A stretch of DNA of 21,962 nucleotides from CAYVQE01 sp964633205 (GTDB lineage Bacteria; Myxococcota; B64-G9): NCBI GenBank assembly GCA_964633205.1, contig CAZWFN010000109.1, positions 1 to 21,962 on the forward strand, in the 5' to 3' direction. Numbering within the stretch: the stretch's first letter is position 1; every line of letters starts with the position of its first letter. The position numbers were made by a program, and so were the translations under genes. This document shows positions 8,357 through 15,863 of this stretch, piece after piece. A model generated the notes under the pieces. The model was not told the origin of the DNA. It saw only the letters and a list, made by a program, of their open reading frames with translations, and ran no database searches.

Positions 8357-9882
8357 CAAGCCGCGCCTCCTCCGCCGCGCACCTGGACGGTCACCGGTTG
8401 CGGTCGACCGACCGGGGCCGGCGGCCCCCTGTCCTGCTCGCCGCCACCGGTGTCCGGGCCGGCAGCGGCGGCCGCGGGCGCGGCCCCGTCGGATGGCGAC
8501 TCGGCGGCGTTGATCACCGCCAGGGCGCCGCGCTCCATTCCCGCCAACAGCGACTGGGCCCGGCCGCTGAGCAAGGTGCCGATCAGCAGGGTGGGGATGG
8601 CCACCATCAGGCCCAGCTCGGTGGTCACCAGGGCCTCGGAGATGCCGCCCGACAGCAGCTTGGGATCGCCGGTGCCGAACTCGGTGATCACGTCGAAGGT
8701 GGCGATGATCCCGGTCACCGTACCCAGCAGCCCCAGCAGCGGCGCCACCGCGGCGAACACGGTGATGCTGGCGCCGAAGCGTTCGATCCCGGGCTGGCGC
8801 TGCAGGATGGCCTCGGCCACCCTGTCCTCGAGCTGCTGCCGCTCGGCATCGAGGTTGCCGACGGCGGCCGCCAGCACCCGGCCGCTGGCGCTGCGCGAAC
8901 GGATGCAGGCCATCCAGGCCGCGTCGCGCTTGCCGGCCGCGATCAGCGCCACCAGGTGCGACACCAACTTCTCGCCGCCCCAGCCGGCGCGCAGCAGGAT
9001 GACGATGCGCGCCAGGATCATCAGCAGCGCCAGCGCCCCGATGCCCACGATCACCCAGGCGATGACGCCGCCCTCGGCGATGACCTCGGCGGCGCTCTTG
9101 GACGCCTTGGGCTCGATGGCCTCGTCCAGCGACTCGTACAGAAACAGCGGCAGGCTGGCCGGCGCCTCGCCGGCCGCCAGCGCCCTGGCCGCCGACTCGG
9201 CCGTCTCCCCCGCTGCCGGCCACAGCTTCAGCCGCCCGGCGCCCGCCGGTGCCAGCGGCCCGGCCGCGGCCTCGGCCACGCCGAAGGTGGCCACCCGGCC
9301 GAGGTGGATGCGCCGGCCGACGATGCGCGAGCCGTCCTCGAGGAAGAAGGGCCCGCTGTCGCGGCGCAGCGCACCGCCACGGGCCATCAGCTCCAGCGCC
9401 CGCTCGAACAGCCCCTTGATCCAGACCCGCTGCTGGTCGATGGCCGCGGGCGGCTCGCTGGTCTGCAGCCCGGCCCGGGCCAGGCTCTCGGCCGCCCGGT
9501 CCAGGATCTCGTCCAGCTTGTCGGCGTCCTCGTCGGCCCGCAGCGCCAGCCGATCGGCCTGCTGCAGATCGTGCTCCAGCCGATCGGCCTCGTCCTTGCG
9601 CGCCAGCAGGTCGCGCTGCAGCCCCTCGATCTCGCGCCGGGCGCCGCGCAGCTTCTTCTCGCCGGCCGCCGCCAGCTGCACCAGGCGCTGCTGCAGAGCG
9701 CGCTTTTCGGCCTCCAGGAAGGCGTACTCCTTCTTGTAGGCCGCCTCCAGCGCCGCCGGCACGTCCGCGCCGGCGGACCGTTCGTCAGCCCGGGCCGCAG
9801 CGCCCACCCCCAGCGCCAGCACCGCCACCCCCCCGAGGAGGACGGGGCGCGATGCCATCCACCTGCCCCGATCTTCTCTCAT
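8356..9882 (-). CDS. TtpC-like ExbB-family protein with long periplasmic coiled-coil domain
   Basis: Predicted 508-residue protein. A signal peptide (about 1-32, ending AARA) precedes a periplasmic domain of some 240 residues, whose first part (about 45-135) is a charged coiled coil. A MotA/TolQ/ExbB channel domain follows, with membrane segments at about 272-297, 372-393 and 418-440 and the signature APLLGLLGTVTGIIATFD. The C-terminus (about 461-508) is a Pro/Gly/Ala-rich tail. This layout is that of TtpC, the extra ExbB-like protein required by Vibrio TonB2 systems, which is thought to reach across the periplasm and help TonB2 contact receptors. The start overlaps the DUF3450 stop by 4 bp (ATGA) and has GGGAGA upstream. 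The disordered tail is a local feature whose role I cannot tell. Confidence 0.9.
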   Translation of the reverse strand: MREDRGRWMASRPVLLGGVAVLALGVGAAARADERSAGADVPAALEAAYKKEYAFLEAEKRALQQRLVQLAAAGEKKLRGARREIEGLQRDLLARKDEADRLEHDLQQADRLALRADEDADKLDEILDRAAESLARAGLQTSEPPAAIDQQRVWIKGLFERALELMARGGALRRDSGPFFLEDGSRIVGRRIHLGRVATFGVAEAAAGPLAPAGAGRLKLWPAAGETAESAARALAAGEAPASLPLFLYESLDEAIEPKASKSAAEVIAEGGVIAWVIVGIGALALLMILARIVILLRAGWGGEKLVSHLVALIAAGKRDAAWMACIRSRSASGRVLAAAVGNLDAERQQLEDRVAEAILQRQPGIERFGASITVFAAVAPLLGLLGTVTGIIATFDVITEFGTGDPKLLSGGISEALVTTELGLMVAIPTLLIGTLLSGRAQSLLAGMERGALAVINAAESPSDGAAPAAAAAGPDTGGGEQDRGPPAPVGRPQPVTVQVRGGGGAA

Positions 9883-10679
9883 GATCGGTCTCCCGCGGGC
9901 AGGGCCACCGGCAGCTGGAACAGTCCGCTGCGGATGCGTTTCTTGAAGGCGTCGAACAGGGCCAGCACCCGGCGCTGATCGTCCTCGCTTGGCAGCAGCT
10001 CGTAGGTCCAGCCCTCCGCGGTTTGCAGCGCTCGGCCGATGCGGCCGTCCTGGGTGCGGAAGTACAGCAGCACCATGCCCACCCGGGCCACCTCGGCCAG
10101 CACCTCCTCATGGCCGATGGGGATCACCTGCCGGTAGAGGCCGTTCTCGCGCGCCAGGCGCAGCTCGTCCTCGATCTTGCCCCACAGCCGGGTCAGGGCG
10201 GTGGGGGTGGTCAGCGCGCCCTGGGCGAGCTGGCGTTGGAGCTGATCCAGCTCGGCCGCGCGCTCGTGGACCTTGAACGGCAGCCCGGCCCGCACCGCTC
10301 GGCGCACCGCGGCGATGGCGGCCAGCACGGCCGGCCGCAACGCCTCCTTGCGCTGCTCGGTCTGCTCGACCCGGGTCCGCTGCCGGGCACGCGCCTGGCG
10401 CAGCTGGTCGAGCCGCATCTGCTCGCGCTGCAGCTCCATCTCCAGGTCGGCCTTGCGGGTGGCCAGCGAGCGCAGCCGCGCGCGTTGCGCCTCGCGCTCG
10501 GCATCGAGCTGCTCGGCCAGGCCCTCGACCTCGGAGCGCAGCCGGGCCAGCTCGCCGGCCAGCGCCGCACCGTCGGCGGCGCGGACCTCGGCAGCGCCCG
10601 CGGCGAGGATCCCCAGCAGCGCCAACAGGGCGGTGGCGCCGAGCGGTCCCGGTCTGGTCGTGGTTTCGGCTGGCGGCAT
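9879..10679 (-). CDS. DUF3450-like periplasmic coiled-coil protein
   Basis: Predicted 266-residue exported protein: an N-terminal signal (about 1-34, ending VRA), a long charged coiled coil (about 37-112) and a C-terminal alpha/beta part with RTQDGRIGRALQTAEGW and LFDAFKKRIRSGLFQLPVAL. This layout, and the position directly before a ttpC-like gene, match DUF3450 proteins (PF11932), which head TonB2 clusters in Vibrio. Its precise role is not established; a periplasmic partner of the TtpC coiled coil is a reasonable inference. ATG 10679 is preceded by TTGGAG at good spacing. Larger readings reaching 10799 overlap the lipoprotein gene and are rejected. The gene starts 19 bp after the lipoprotein stop. 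Confidence 0.82.
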   Translation of the reverse strand: MPPAETTTRPGPLGATALLALLGILAAGAAEVRAADGAALAGELARLRSEVEGLAEQLDAEREAQRARLRSLATRKADLEMELQREQMRLDQLRQARARQRTRVEQTEQRKEALRPAVLAAIAAVRRAVRAGLPFKVHERAAELDQLQRQLAQGALTTPTALTRLWGKIEDELRLARENGLYRQVIPIGHEEVLAEVARVGMVLLYFRTQDGRIGRALQTAEGWTYELLPSEDDQRRVLALFDAFKKRIRSGLFQLPVALPAGDRS

Positions 10680-10698
10680 GGCAGCTCCAACTCTCTCG

Positions 10699-12099
10699 TC
10701 AACTGCGTTCGTGGGTGGTCCAGCCGGCCGTCCAGTCGTCGGCCGGGTCCACCCCGCCGCGGAAGCCCACCGCATCGAAGAAGGGGTCGTCGGGCACAAC
10801 AGCGCCGCTGGCCGCCGGCGATCCGGCCGCCGGGCGGTAGTCCGGGCCGGCGACGTCGTAGGGCTTGTTCAGCTGCGGATCGACTTTTTCGTTGCCCTCG
10901 TTGGCGTTGAAGAACTCTTCTTCGCTCATGGGTGCCGACCAGATCAGCTGATCGTTCTCGTCGCGCACCGCGTCGTCGTCGTCGTTGAAGTTGGCCGCGT
11001 TGAACAGGATGCTGTCGGCGATGATCAGCTCGCCGCTGAGCTGGCCGGCGCCGCTGATGGCGTTCTCGTAGGTCTCGCGGTGGTCCACGTCCAGCCCGGC
11101 GCCGTTCCAACCGGTGACGATGGCGTTGTGGATCTTGGCCGCGGTGCCCTCGCGCAGCAGCATGCCGTAGTCGGAGTGCTCCGAATCCGGGCTGCCGATC
11201 AGGGTCAGGTTCGACAGCGTCGGCTTGGAGCGCGGCTGGGCGGCGTTGTCCTCGCCGTTGTTGTCGGCCTCGATGCCGTTGTCGCCGGCGTCCGCGTACT
11301 GTTGGGCCACGAAGAACTGGCCCTTGCCGCGCCAGCCGTCGGTCCAGTCCAGGTTGTCGTCGGCGATGCCGGTGGTCAGGATGTAGCGGAAATTGCAGCT
11401 GCCGCCGAAGAACTCGATGCCGTCGTCCTTGTTCATGTGGATCTGGATGTACTCCAGGGTGGTGCCGCTGCCCACGCCCTGCAGCGCCAGGCCGTTGAGC
11501 TCGTTGTCCGGGCTGACGATGCGGCCGGCGAACTCGATGCGCACGTAGCGCAGCACGCCCGAGTCGTCGCCGTCGTAGTCGCCGCCGAACCAGCCGGTGC
11601 CGCCCTCGCCGTAGGCCTCGCACAGCCCATCGGTCTTGCCGTCCTCGGCGCAGGCGTTGATGCGCGCCCGGCCGTTGATGATCACGCCGCCCCAGTCGCC
11701 ACGGGCCCGGCTGCCCGGGGCCTTGGACGAGGTGAACACGATCGGCGCCTCGGGGCTGCCCGCGGCCACGATCTTGGAGCCGCGGGTGATGACCAGCATG
11801 CCGGCGGTCGAGGTCTCGCCGAACACGGTGCTGCCCGGCTCCACGGTCAATACGGTCTGGTTCTCGTCATCGCCGATGAACACACCGCCGCGCAGCAGCC
11901 ACTGGCGGTCGGCGGTCAGAGTCAGATCCTCGGTGTAGGTGCCGGACAGCACGCACACGCCCTGATCGTTGCAGTCGTAAGGATCCTTGCCATCGGGATC
12001 GATCCCGTTGCCGTCGCCGCCCCCGCAGCCCAGGGCGAACAGGGCCGCCACCAGAGCGCCCATACCTGCCTGCTGCATATCGTCGCCAATCCGCCTCAT
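10699..12099 (-). CDS. Asp/Gly-rich lipoprotein, probable right-handed beta-helix
   Basis: Predicted 466-residue lipoprotein, first gene of the operon. The N-terminus MRRIGDDMQQAG, a hydrophobic stretch and ALFALGC place the lipidated Cys at 25; Ala rather than Leu at -3 is slightly atypical. The body has short strand-forming repeats with Asp/Asn/Gly turns, including VEPGSTVFGE, GSPEAPIVFTSSKAPG and RGDWGGVIINGRA, a pattern I associate with right-handed parallel beta-helix surface proteins. Acidic loops (NDDDDAVRDEND) could bind calcium. ATG 12099 is supported by GAGGAGG seven bases upstream; ATG 12141 has no such site. Being encoded ahead of a dedicated TonB system and receptor, it may capture or present the substrate at the cell surface, but this is inferred. 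No enzymatic motif was recognised. Confidence 0.82.
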   Translation of the reverse strand: MRRIGDDMQQAGMGALVAALFALGCGGGDGNGIDPDGKDPYDCNDQGVCVLSGTYTEDLTLTADRQWLLRGGVFIGDDENQTVLTVEPGSTVFGETSTAGMLVITRGSKIVAAGSPEAPIVFTSSKAPGSRARGDWGGVIINGRARINACAEDGKTDGLCEAYGEGGTGWFGGDYDGDDSGVLRYVRIEFAGRIVSPDNELNGLALQGVGSGTTLEYIQIHMNKDDGIEFFGGSCNFRYILTTGIADDNLDWTDGWRGKGQFFVAQQYADAGDNGIEADNNGEDNAAQPRSKPTLSNLTLIGSPDSEHSDYGMLLREGTAAKIHNAIVTGWNGAGLDVDHRETYENAISGAGQLSGELIIADSILFNAANFNDDDDAVRDENDQLIWSAPMSEEEFFNANEGNEKVDPQLNKPYDVAGPDYRPAAGSPAASGAVVPDDPFFDAVGFRGGVDPADDWTAGWTTHERS

Positions 12100-12379
12100 C
12101 GATCGCCTCCTCGCTTGGCCCGCCGAGCGGCCGGGCATCAAAGTGGTCCGTCCGAGCTCGCAGCCAAGCTAGACCCGCCGTGTGTCATTCCCGTGACCGC
12201 CAAGCGAGATCGCAGCAATAAAGGTGCGACACCCGGCCCCGGTGTGTGACAACGGGCCGGTTCGATTTGCCGCCAGCGTCCAGAGGGGCTTGACGGACGG
12301 CGGGTTCCGTTTACATTTCGGGCAGCTGCTTTTGCTGGGAAGAAGCGTCCACGGACGACGAACGCAGGAGGCGGAATCC
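12100..12379. promoter_or_regulatory. Divergent control region between the TonB-type operon and serA
   Basis: This 280-bp gap is the only place for the promoter of the eight-gene minus-strand operon, and it also holds the serA promoter. On the minus strand I found the lipoprotein ribosome binding site (GAGGAGG) but no convincing -35/-10 pair. A short imperfect inverted repeat, ACACC...GGTGT, spans about 12229-12245 and could be an operator, but its arms are only 5 bp. No AT-rich Fur-like palindrome was seen. Confidence 0.4.
12290..12317 (+). promoter_or_regulatory. Sigma-70-type promoter of serA
   Basis: TTGACG (12290-12295) matches the -35 consensus in 5 of 6 positions. TACATT (12312-12317), 16 bp further on, matches the -10 consensus in 4 of 6. 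It lies in a locally AT-richer stretch and predicts a start near 12324, giving a leader of roughly 55 bases before the serA start. It is the best-formed promoter in the window. Confidence 0.6.
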
Positions 12380-13966
12380 ATGCGCGTGCTGGTCAGCGAT
12401 CCTTTGGCCGAGCAGGGCCTGGCGCGGCTGCGGGCCGAGCCGGAAATCGAGATCGACGTCCAGCTCGGCAGAAGCCCCGAGCAGCTGGCCGCGGCGGTGG
12501 CCGACTGCCAGGGCTGGATCGTGCGCTCCGGCACGCAGGTCACCGCCGAGCTGCTGGCCGCGGCGCCGCGGCTGCGGGTGGTGGGCCGGGCCGGCAGCGG
12601 GGTGGACAACATCGACCTGCAGGCGGCCACCGCCCGCGGGGTGGTGGTGGTCAACACCCCGGGCGGCAACTCGGTCAGCGTGGCCGAGCTGACCCTGGGG
12701 GCCATGGTGGCCTGCGCCCGCCACCTGGCCCGGGCCGATCGGCTGCTCAAGCAGGGCCGCTGGGCCAAGAAGGAGCTGCGCGGCCAAGAGCTGTTCGGCA
12801 AGACCCTGGGTGTGATCGGCCTGGGCCGCATCGGCCGCGAGGTGGCCACCCGGGCGCGGGCCTTCGACATGCGGGTGGTGGGCGCCGACCCCTATGCCGC
12901 CCGGGCCGAGCTGGCCGAGATCGGGGTCGAGGTGGTCGATCTCGACGAGCTCTTCGCGCGCAGCCACGTCGTCAGCCTGCACGTGCCGCGCACCGCCGAG
13001 ACCGCGCACCTGATCGACGCGGCGGCCTTGGCCCGCATGCGCGACGGGGTGCTGCTGCTGAACTTCGCCCGCGGCGGGCTGGTCGACGAGCAGGCGCTGT
13101 TGGCCGCGCTGGAGTCGGGCAAGGTGGCCGCCGCCAGCCTGGACGCCTTCGAGTCCGAGCCCGAGCCGCTGGCGGAGCTGGTGGCCCACGAGCGGGTGCT
13201 GGCCACGCCGCACATCGGTGCCTCGACCCACGAGGCGCAGCAGAACGTGGGCGTCTACGCGGCCACCCAGGTGGCCGACTACCTGGTGCGCGGCGAGCTG
13301 CGCAATGCGGTCAACTACCCCTCCATCAGCCCCGACCAGGCCGCCGCCCTGGCTCCCTACCTGCAGCTGGCCGACCGGCTGGGCGCCTTCGTCAGCCAGG
13401 CGGCCGCGGCCCGCATGCGCCAGCTGACCGTCACCCTGCAGGGCAGCCTGGTCGACCAACCCACCCGGTTGCTGGTCGACCGGGCGCTGGCCGCTGCGCT
13501 GCGGCCCTTTTTGGCCGCCGGCGAGGTCAACCCGGTCAACGCCCGGGCCCTGGCCGAGCAGCGCGGCCTGCGCCTGGTCGAGGCCGCCACCGCCGACGCC
13601 GGCGGCTTCGACGCTCGCATCCAGGTGGAGCTGGAGACCGACCAGGGCCGCCTGCGCGCCACCGGCGTGGTGGCCGGCGCCGACCGGCCGCCGCGGCTGG
13701 TCGGCCTCGACGGGCTGGACCTGGACGCCCCGCTGGCCGGCCACTGCCTGTTTCTGCGCAACGACGACGTGCCCGGCGTGATCGGCCGCATCGGCTCCTA
13801 CGCCGGCGACCACGGCGTCAACATCGTCAACTTCGCCCTGCGCCAGGACGGCCAGGGCGGCGCCCTGGCCCTGGTCCAGCTCGACCGCCGGCTGGACCGC
13901 GCCCAGCGCCAGGCCCTGTCTGGCATGGAGGGGATTCGCGCGGTGCGTGCGGTGGATCTGAGCTGA
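12380..13966 (+). CDS. serA: D-3-phosphoglycerate dehydrogenase, long ACT-containing form
   Basis: Predicted 528-residue cytosolic enzyme oxidising 3-phosphoglycerate to 3-phosphohydroxypyruvate with NAD, the first step of serine synthesis. The NAD-binding motif VIGLGRIG is at about 145-152. Catalytic residues fit the D-2-hydroxyacid dehydrogenase family: Arg231 in NFARGG, Glu260 in DAFESEP and His278 in TPHIGAST. The intervening allosteric substrate-binding domain (about 318-450) and a C-terminal ACT domain (about 455-528, HCLFLRNDDVPGVIGRIG) make this the long type, whose ACT domain usually senses serine. ATG 12380 is preceded by AGGAGG; the upstream extension to 12224 lacks support. The last 12 codons, stop included, are duplicated at 16012-16048, flanking a two-gene insertion, so the present 3' end may have been supplied by the inserted element. 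The remaining Ser-pathway genes are not in the window. Confidence 0.96.
   Translation: MRVLVSDPLAEQGLARLRAEPEIEIDVQLGRSPEQLAAAVADCQGWIVRSGTQVTAELLAAAPRLRVVGRAGSGVDNIDLQAATARGVVVVNTPGGNSVSVAELTLGAMVACARHLARADRLLKQGRWAKKELRGQELFGKTLGVIGLGRIGREVATRARAFDMRVVGADPYAARAELAEIGVEVVDLDELFARSHVVSLHVPRTAETAHLIDAAALARMRDGVLLLNFARGGLVDEQALLAALESGKVAAASLDAFESEPEPLAELVAHERVLATPHIGASTHEAQQNVGVYAATQVADYLVRGELRNAVNYPSISPDQAAALAPYLQLADRLGAFVSQAAAARMRQLTVTLQGSLVDQPTRLLVDRALAAALRPFLAAGEVNPVNARALAEQRGLRLVEAATADAGGFDARIQVELETDQGRLRATGVVAGADRPPRLVGLDGLDLDAPLAGHCLFLRNDDVPGVIGRIGSYAGDHGVNIVNFALRQDGQGGALALVQLDRRLDRAQRQALSGMEGIRAVRAVDLS
13930..13966 (+). repeat. Left direct repeat: serA 3' end (attL-like)
   Basis: These 37 bases encode the final GIRAVRAVDLS and stop of serA. 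They recur in the same orientation at 16012-16048 with one difference, T at 13936 against C at 16018, a silent Ile codon change (ATT/ATC). Identity is perfect for the last 30 bases and ends exactly at the TGA. Exact ending at a gene terminus is what site-specific integration at a 3' end leaves. Confidence 0.85.
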
Positions 13967-13989
13967 ACTGCAGTCAGATTTGGCCTCGT

Positions 13990-15486
13990 CTAGCGGCCCT
14001 GATCGGCTCCGAACTGAGCGATCAAGTCTTCGACGCGTTCGCGGGAAGACAACAGACCAGCATTAAAGAGCTGCCATGCCGCCGTGCGAGCACCGACATC
14101 GTATTTTTCCAGCAGGGACCTGAACACTTCGCTCTTGGCCGCCGTATCCAGCTTTCCTGCAGACACCTTCAGCATGGCCTGAAGGGGCAAGACGAGTTCC
14201 GCAGCGAAGGCTCCAGAGCGCCGTCGGCGTGGCCCGCAAGCGCGACTCGAAGATCCCGCCCCGATCACGCCCTGAGCTGCCCCGGCATCCAGAAACAGGT
14301 GACCCAAGCCCCTGGCCAACTCCATTCGTTTGGCCCACGGAATAATCGTCCTTTCGGAAGCGAGCAGGTAGATAACCGCCCGTCCATCAGCCCGCGCGCC
14401 GAACAGCCCGAAGTCGTCCGAACTTCCCTGGTGGCTTTCATCGAGTTCGATTCCTAGCTTCAAGCTGATCTGTCCACAATTATCCGGAAGCGGTTCGGCC
14501 TCCAACCCCAGCAAACCGCGCACCGCCCTGGCTGCTTCCCTACCTTGGGTCTCGGGACTAGCGCCGGCTCTGGCTGCGTCCTTCGCCACCTGCCGGGCAG
14601 CCCGATACTCCTCCGTCCCCGGACGCCTGGTCACTTGCTCGCACTCCAACAGCGCGGGTCCGATGCCGTTGTCCCCATTCAAGTCGCGCAAGCACTGCAG
14701 CGCCACACTTTGCAAGGGCGAGGCTTCAGCTTCCAGTGCGAGGGCGGAACGAACGTCTGCCAGATCGCGCTTGGAGAACATCGCCAGCAAACGATCCCGA
14801 CCGCAGGGTACGGCCAAGTCGATGTAGCGCTCCCAGGCCACATCCAAAGCCGCTGAAAACCCGCCGCTGTATGCGGCCCAGGGATAGCTCGCTTCGAGTC
14901 CGGCCTGCTGCAGAGCAACCCCGACATGATCGACCAAGGCGTCAAGAGTCTCGACCGCCACGTGCCAAGGAACGGCAACAGTCCCGGATTCCTCAAGGAA
15001 ACGAGGTGCTTCGGGGCTTGCGAAAGCAGGTGGCCCCCAACTGATCCACAATCGGTCGTCTGAGCGTACGAGTGCCAAATCCGACAACCAGGCCGCCTCA
15101 GCCCCTGCAAGAATGAAATGGCGCCCTGTCCAGGAGTAGCGCTCATCGTCCCAGGTGTCTTCGTCCAATCCCTCCGGAGGCGAAACGTTCCGCCATTGTG
15201 TCCTGGCCACTTGTAGGTCGACATCCGTCGCGAACAGGCGAGGCGACTCCTCGTAGGCGATCGCCGCGGCGTTCTTGACAAGCCAATCTGCGATGGGAGC
15301 AAGTGGGATAAAAACACCATGACCGACCCGGTCGCTTCCATCGCGGGTATGCGCGGTCAGATTCCTGCACCCGACCCAAATCGCCAGCCTCGCCCATGGG
15401 CCTCGATCCGCCGGGCTGCGCCTTTCCCAGGATGGCTGTACCGGGTCCAGCTCGAAGGCGAGCGTGTTCTTGTTTCCCACCAACAT
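13990..15486 (-). CDS. Unknown protein with degenerate ImmA/IrrE-like C-terminal domain
   Basis: Predicted 498-residue cytosolic protein. The N-terminal part (MLVGNKNTLAFELDP... ARLAIWVGCRNLTA) resembles small beta-rich accessory domains and I cannot name it. The C-terminal 130 residues follow the ImmA/IrrE (M78) layout: a helix RMELARGLGHLFLDAG where HExxH would be, then RRSGAFAAELVLPLQAM matching the usual E-x-A-x-x-FA-x-ELL-x-P helix, then a closing YDVGARTAAWQLFNAGLL motif. The HExxH site reads RGLGH, losing the first His and the catalytic Glu, and the third zinc-ligand Glu is also absent, so protease activity is unlikely. ATG 15486 has GGAAGGA upstream and overlaps the preceding gene stop by one base (TGATG). 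Lower G+C and flanking direct repeats suggest acquisition. It converges on serA with a 23-bp gap. Confidence 0.7.
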   Translation of the reverse strand: MLVGNKNTLAFELDPVQPSWERRSPADRGPWARLAIWVGCRNLTAHTRDGSDRVGHGVFIPLAPIADWLVKNAAAIAYEESPRLFATDVDLQVARTQWRNVSPPEGLDEDTWDDERYSWTGRHFILAGAEAAWLSDLALVRSDDRLWISWGPPAFASPEAPRFLEESGTVAVPWHVAVETLDALVDHVGVALQQAGLEASYPWAAYSGGFSAALDVAWERYIDLAVPCGRDRLLAMFSKRDLADVRSALALEAEASPLQSVALQCLRDLNGDNGIGPALLECEQVTRRPGTEEYRAARQVAKDAARAGASPETQGREAARAVRGLLGLEAEPLPDNCGQISLKLGIELDESHQGSSDDFGLFGARADGRAVIYLLASERTIIPWAKRMELARGLGHLFLDAGAAQGVIGAGSSSRACGPRRRRSGAFAAELVLPLQAMLKVSAGKLDTAAKSEVFRSLLEKYDVGARTAAWQLFNAGLLSSRERVEDLIAQFGADQGR

Positions 15487-15863
15487 CAGCAGAGATCCTT
15501 CCGGAACCGATTGTACTCAGCCCGCGATATTAGGCCGATATCCCGCATCTGACGCAAAACAACGGGCGGCACCCGGCTTGTCGGGTGCCCGTGGATTTCG
15601 ATCTGCCCATCCATTCTTGTCAGGGTGGGCTTTGTTTCGTAGAAGAACACACCCGTGTTTGTTCTCCACACTGCCCATCGCTTCGGATTGTCCTCAGCGC
15701 CGTCCTCTGCACCGCTCGCTTCGAGCAACTCATGGCGCTCGGCAAGCGTCATCTCCTGCGGACATTTCTCCTTGTCCGGATTCCATCTCGGGGGGCCCGC
15801 CTCTGTGGTTTCCACCTTGTGGACCGGATTCGGAAAATACACCATGTAGTCTGAAACTGGCAT
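15486..15863 (-). CDS. Conserved hypothetical protein, first gene of the cassette
   Basis: Predicted 125-residue soluble protein with no signal peptide or membrane segment. Recognisable blocks are YFPNPVHKVETTEAGPPRWN near the N-terminus, a PDKEKCP stretch, RWAVWRTNTGVFFYETKPT in the middle, and a helical end VVLRQMRDIGLISRAEYNRF. I recall similar small proteins of unknown function encoded beside ImmA/IrrE-like genes but cannot confirm that here. Its stop overlaps the start of the 498-residue gene by one base, so the two should be translated together and may form a complex or a toxin-antitoxin-like or defence pair; this is inference from arrangement only. ATG 15863 has GGGGTGG close upstream; ATG 15845 is an alternative with a poorer context. 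Confidence 0.72.
   Translation of the reverse strand: MPVSDYMVYFPNPVHKVETTEAGPPRWNPDKEKCPQEMTLAERHELLEASGAEDGAEDNPKRWAVWRTNTGVFFYETKPTLTRMDGQIEIHGHPTSRVPPVVLRQMRDIGLISRAEYNRFRKDLC

Noticed and set aside
12311..13813. Long minus-strand open frame opposite serA
   Set aside because: Antisense shadow of a well-supported enzyme gene with biased composition.
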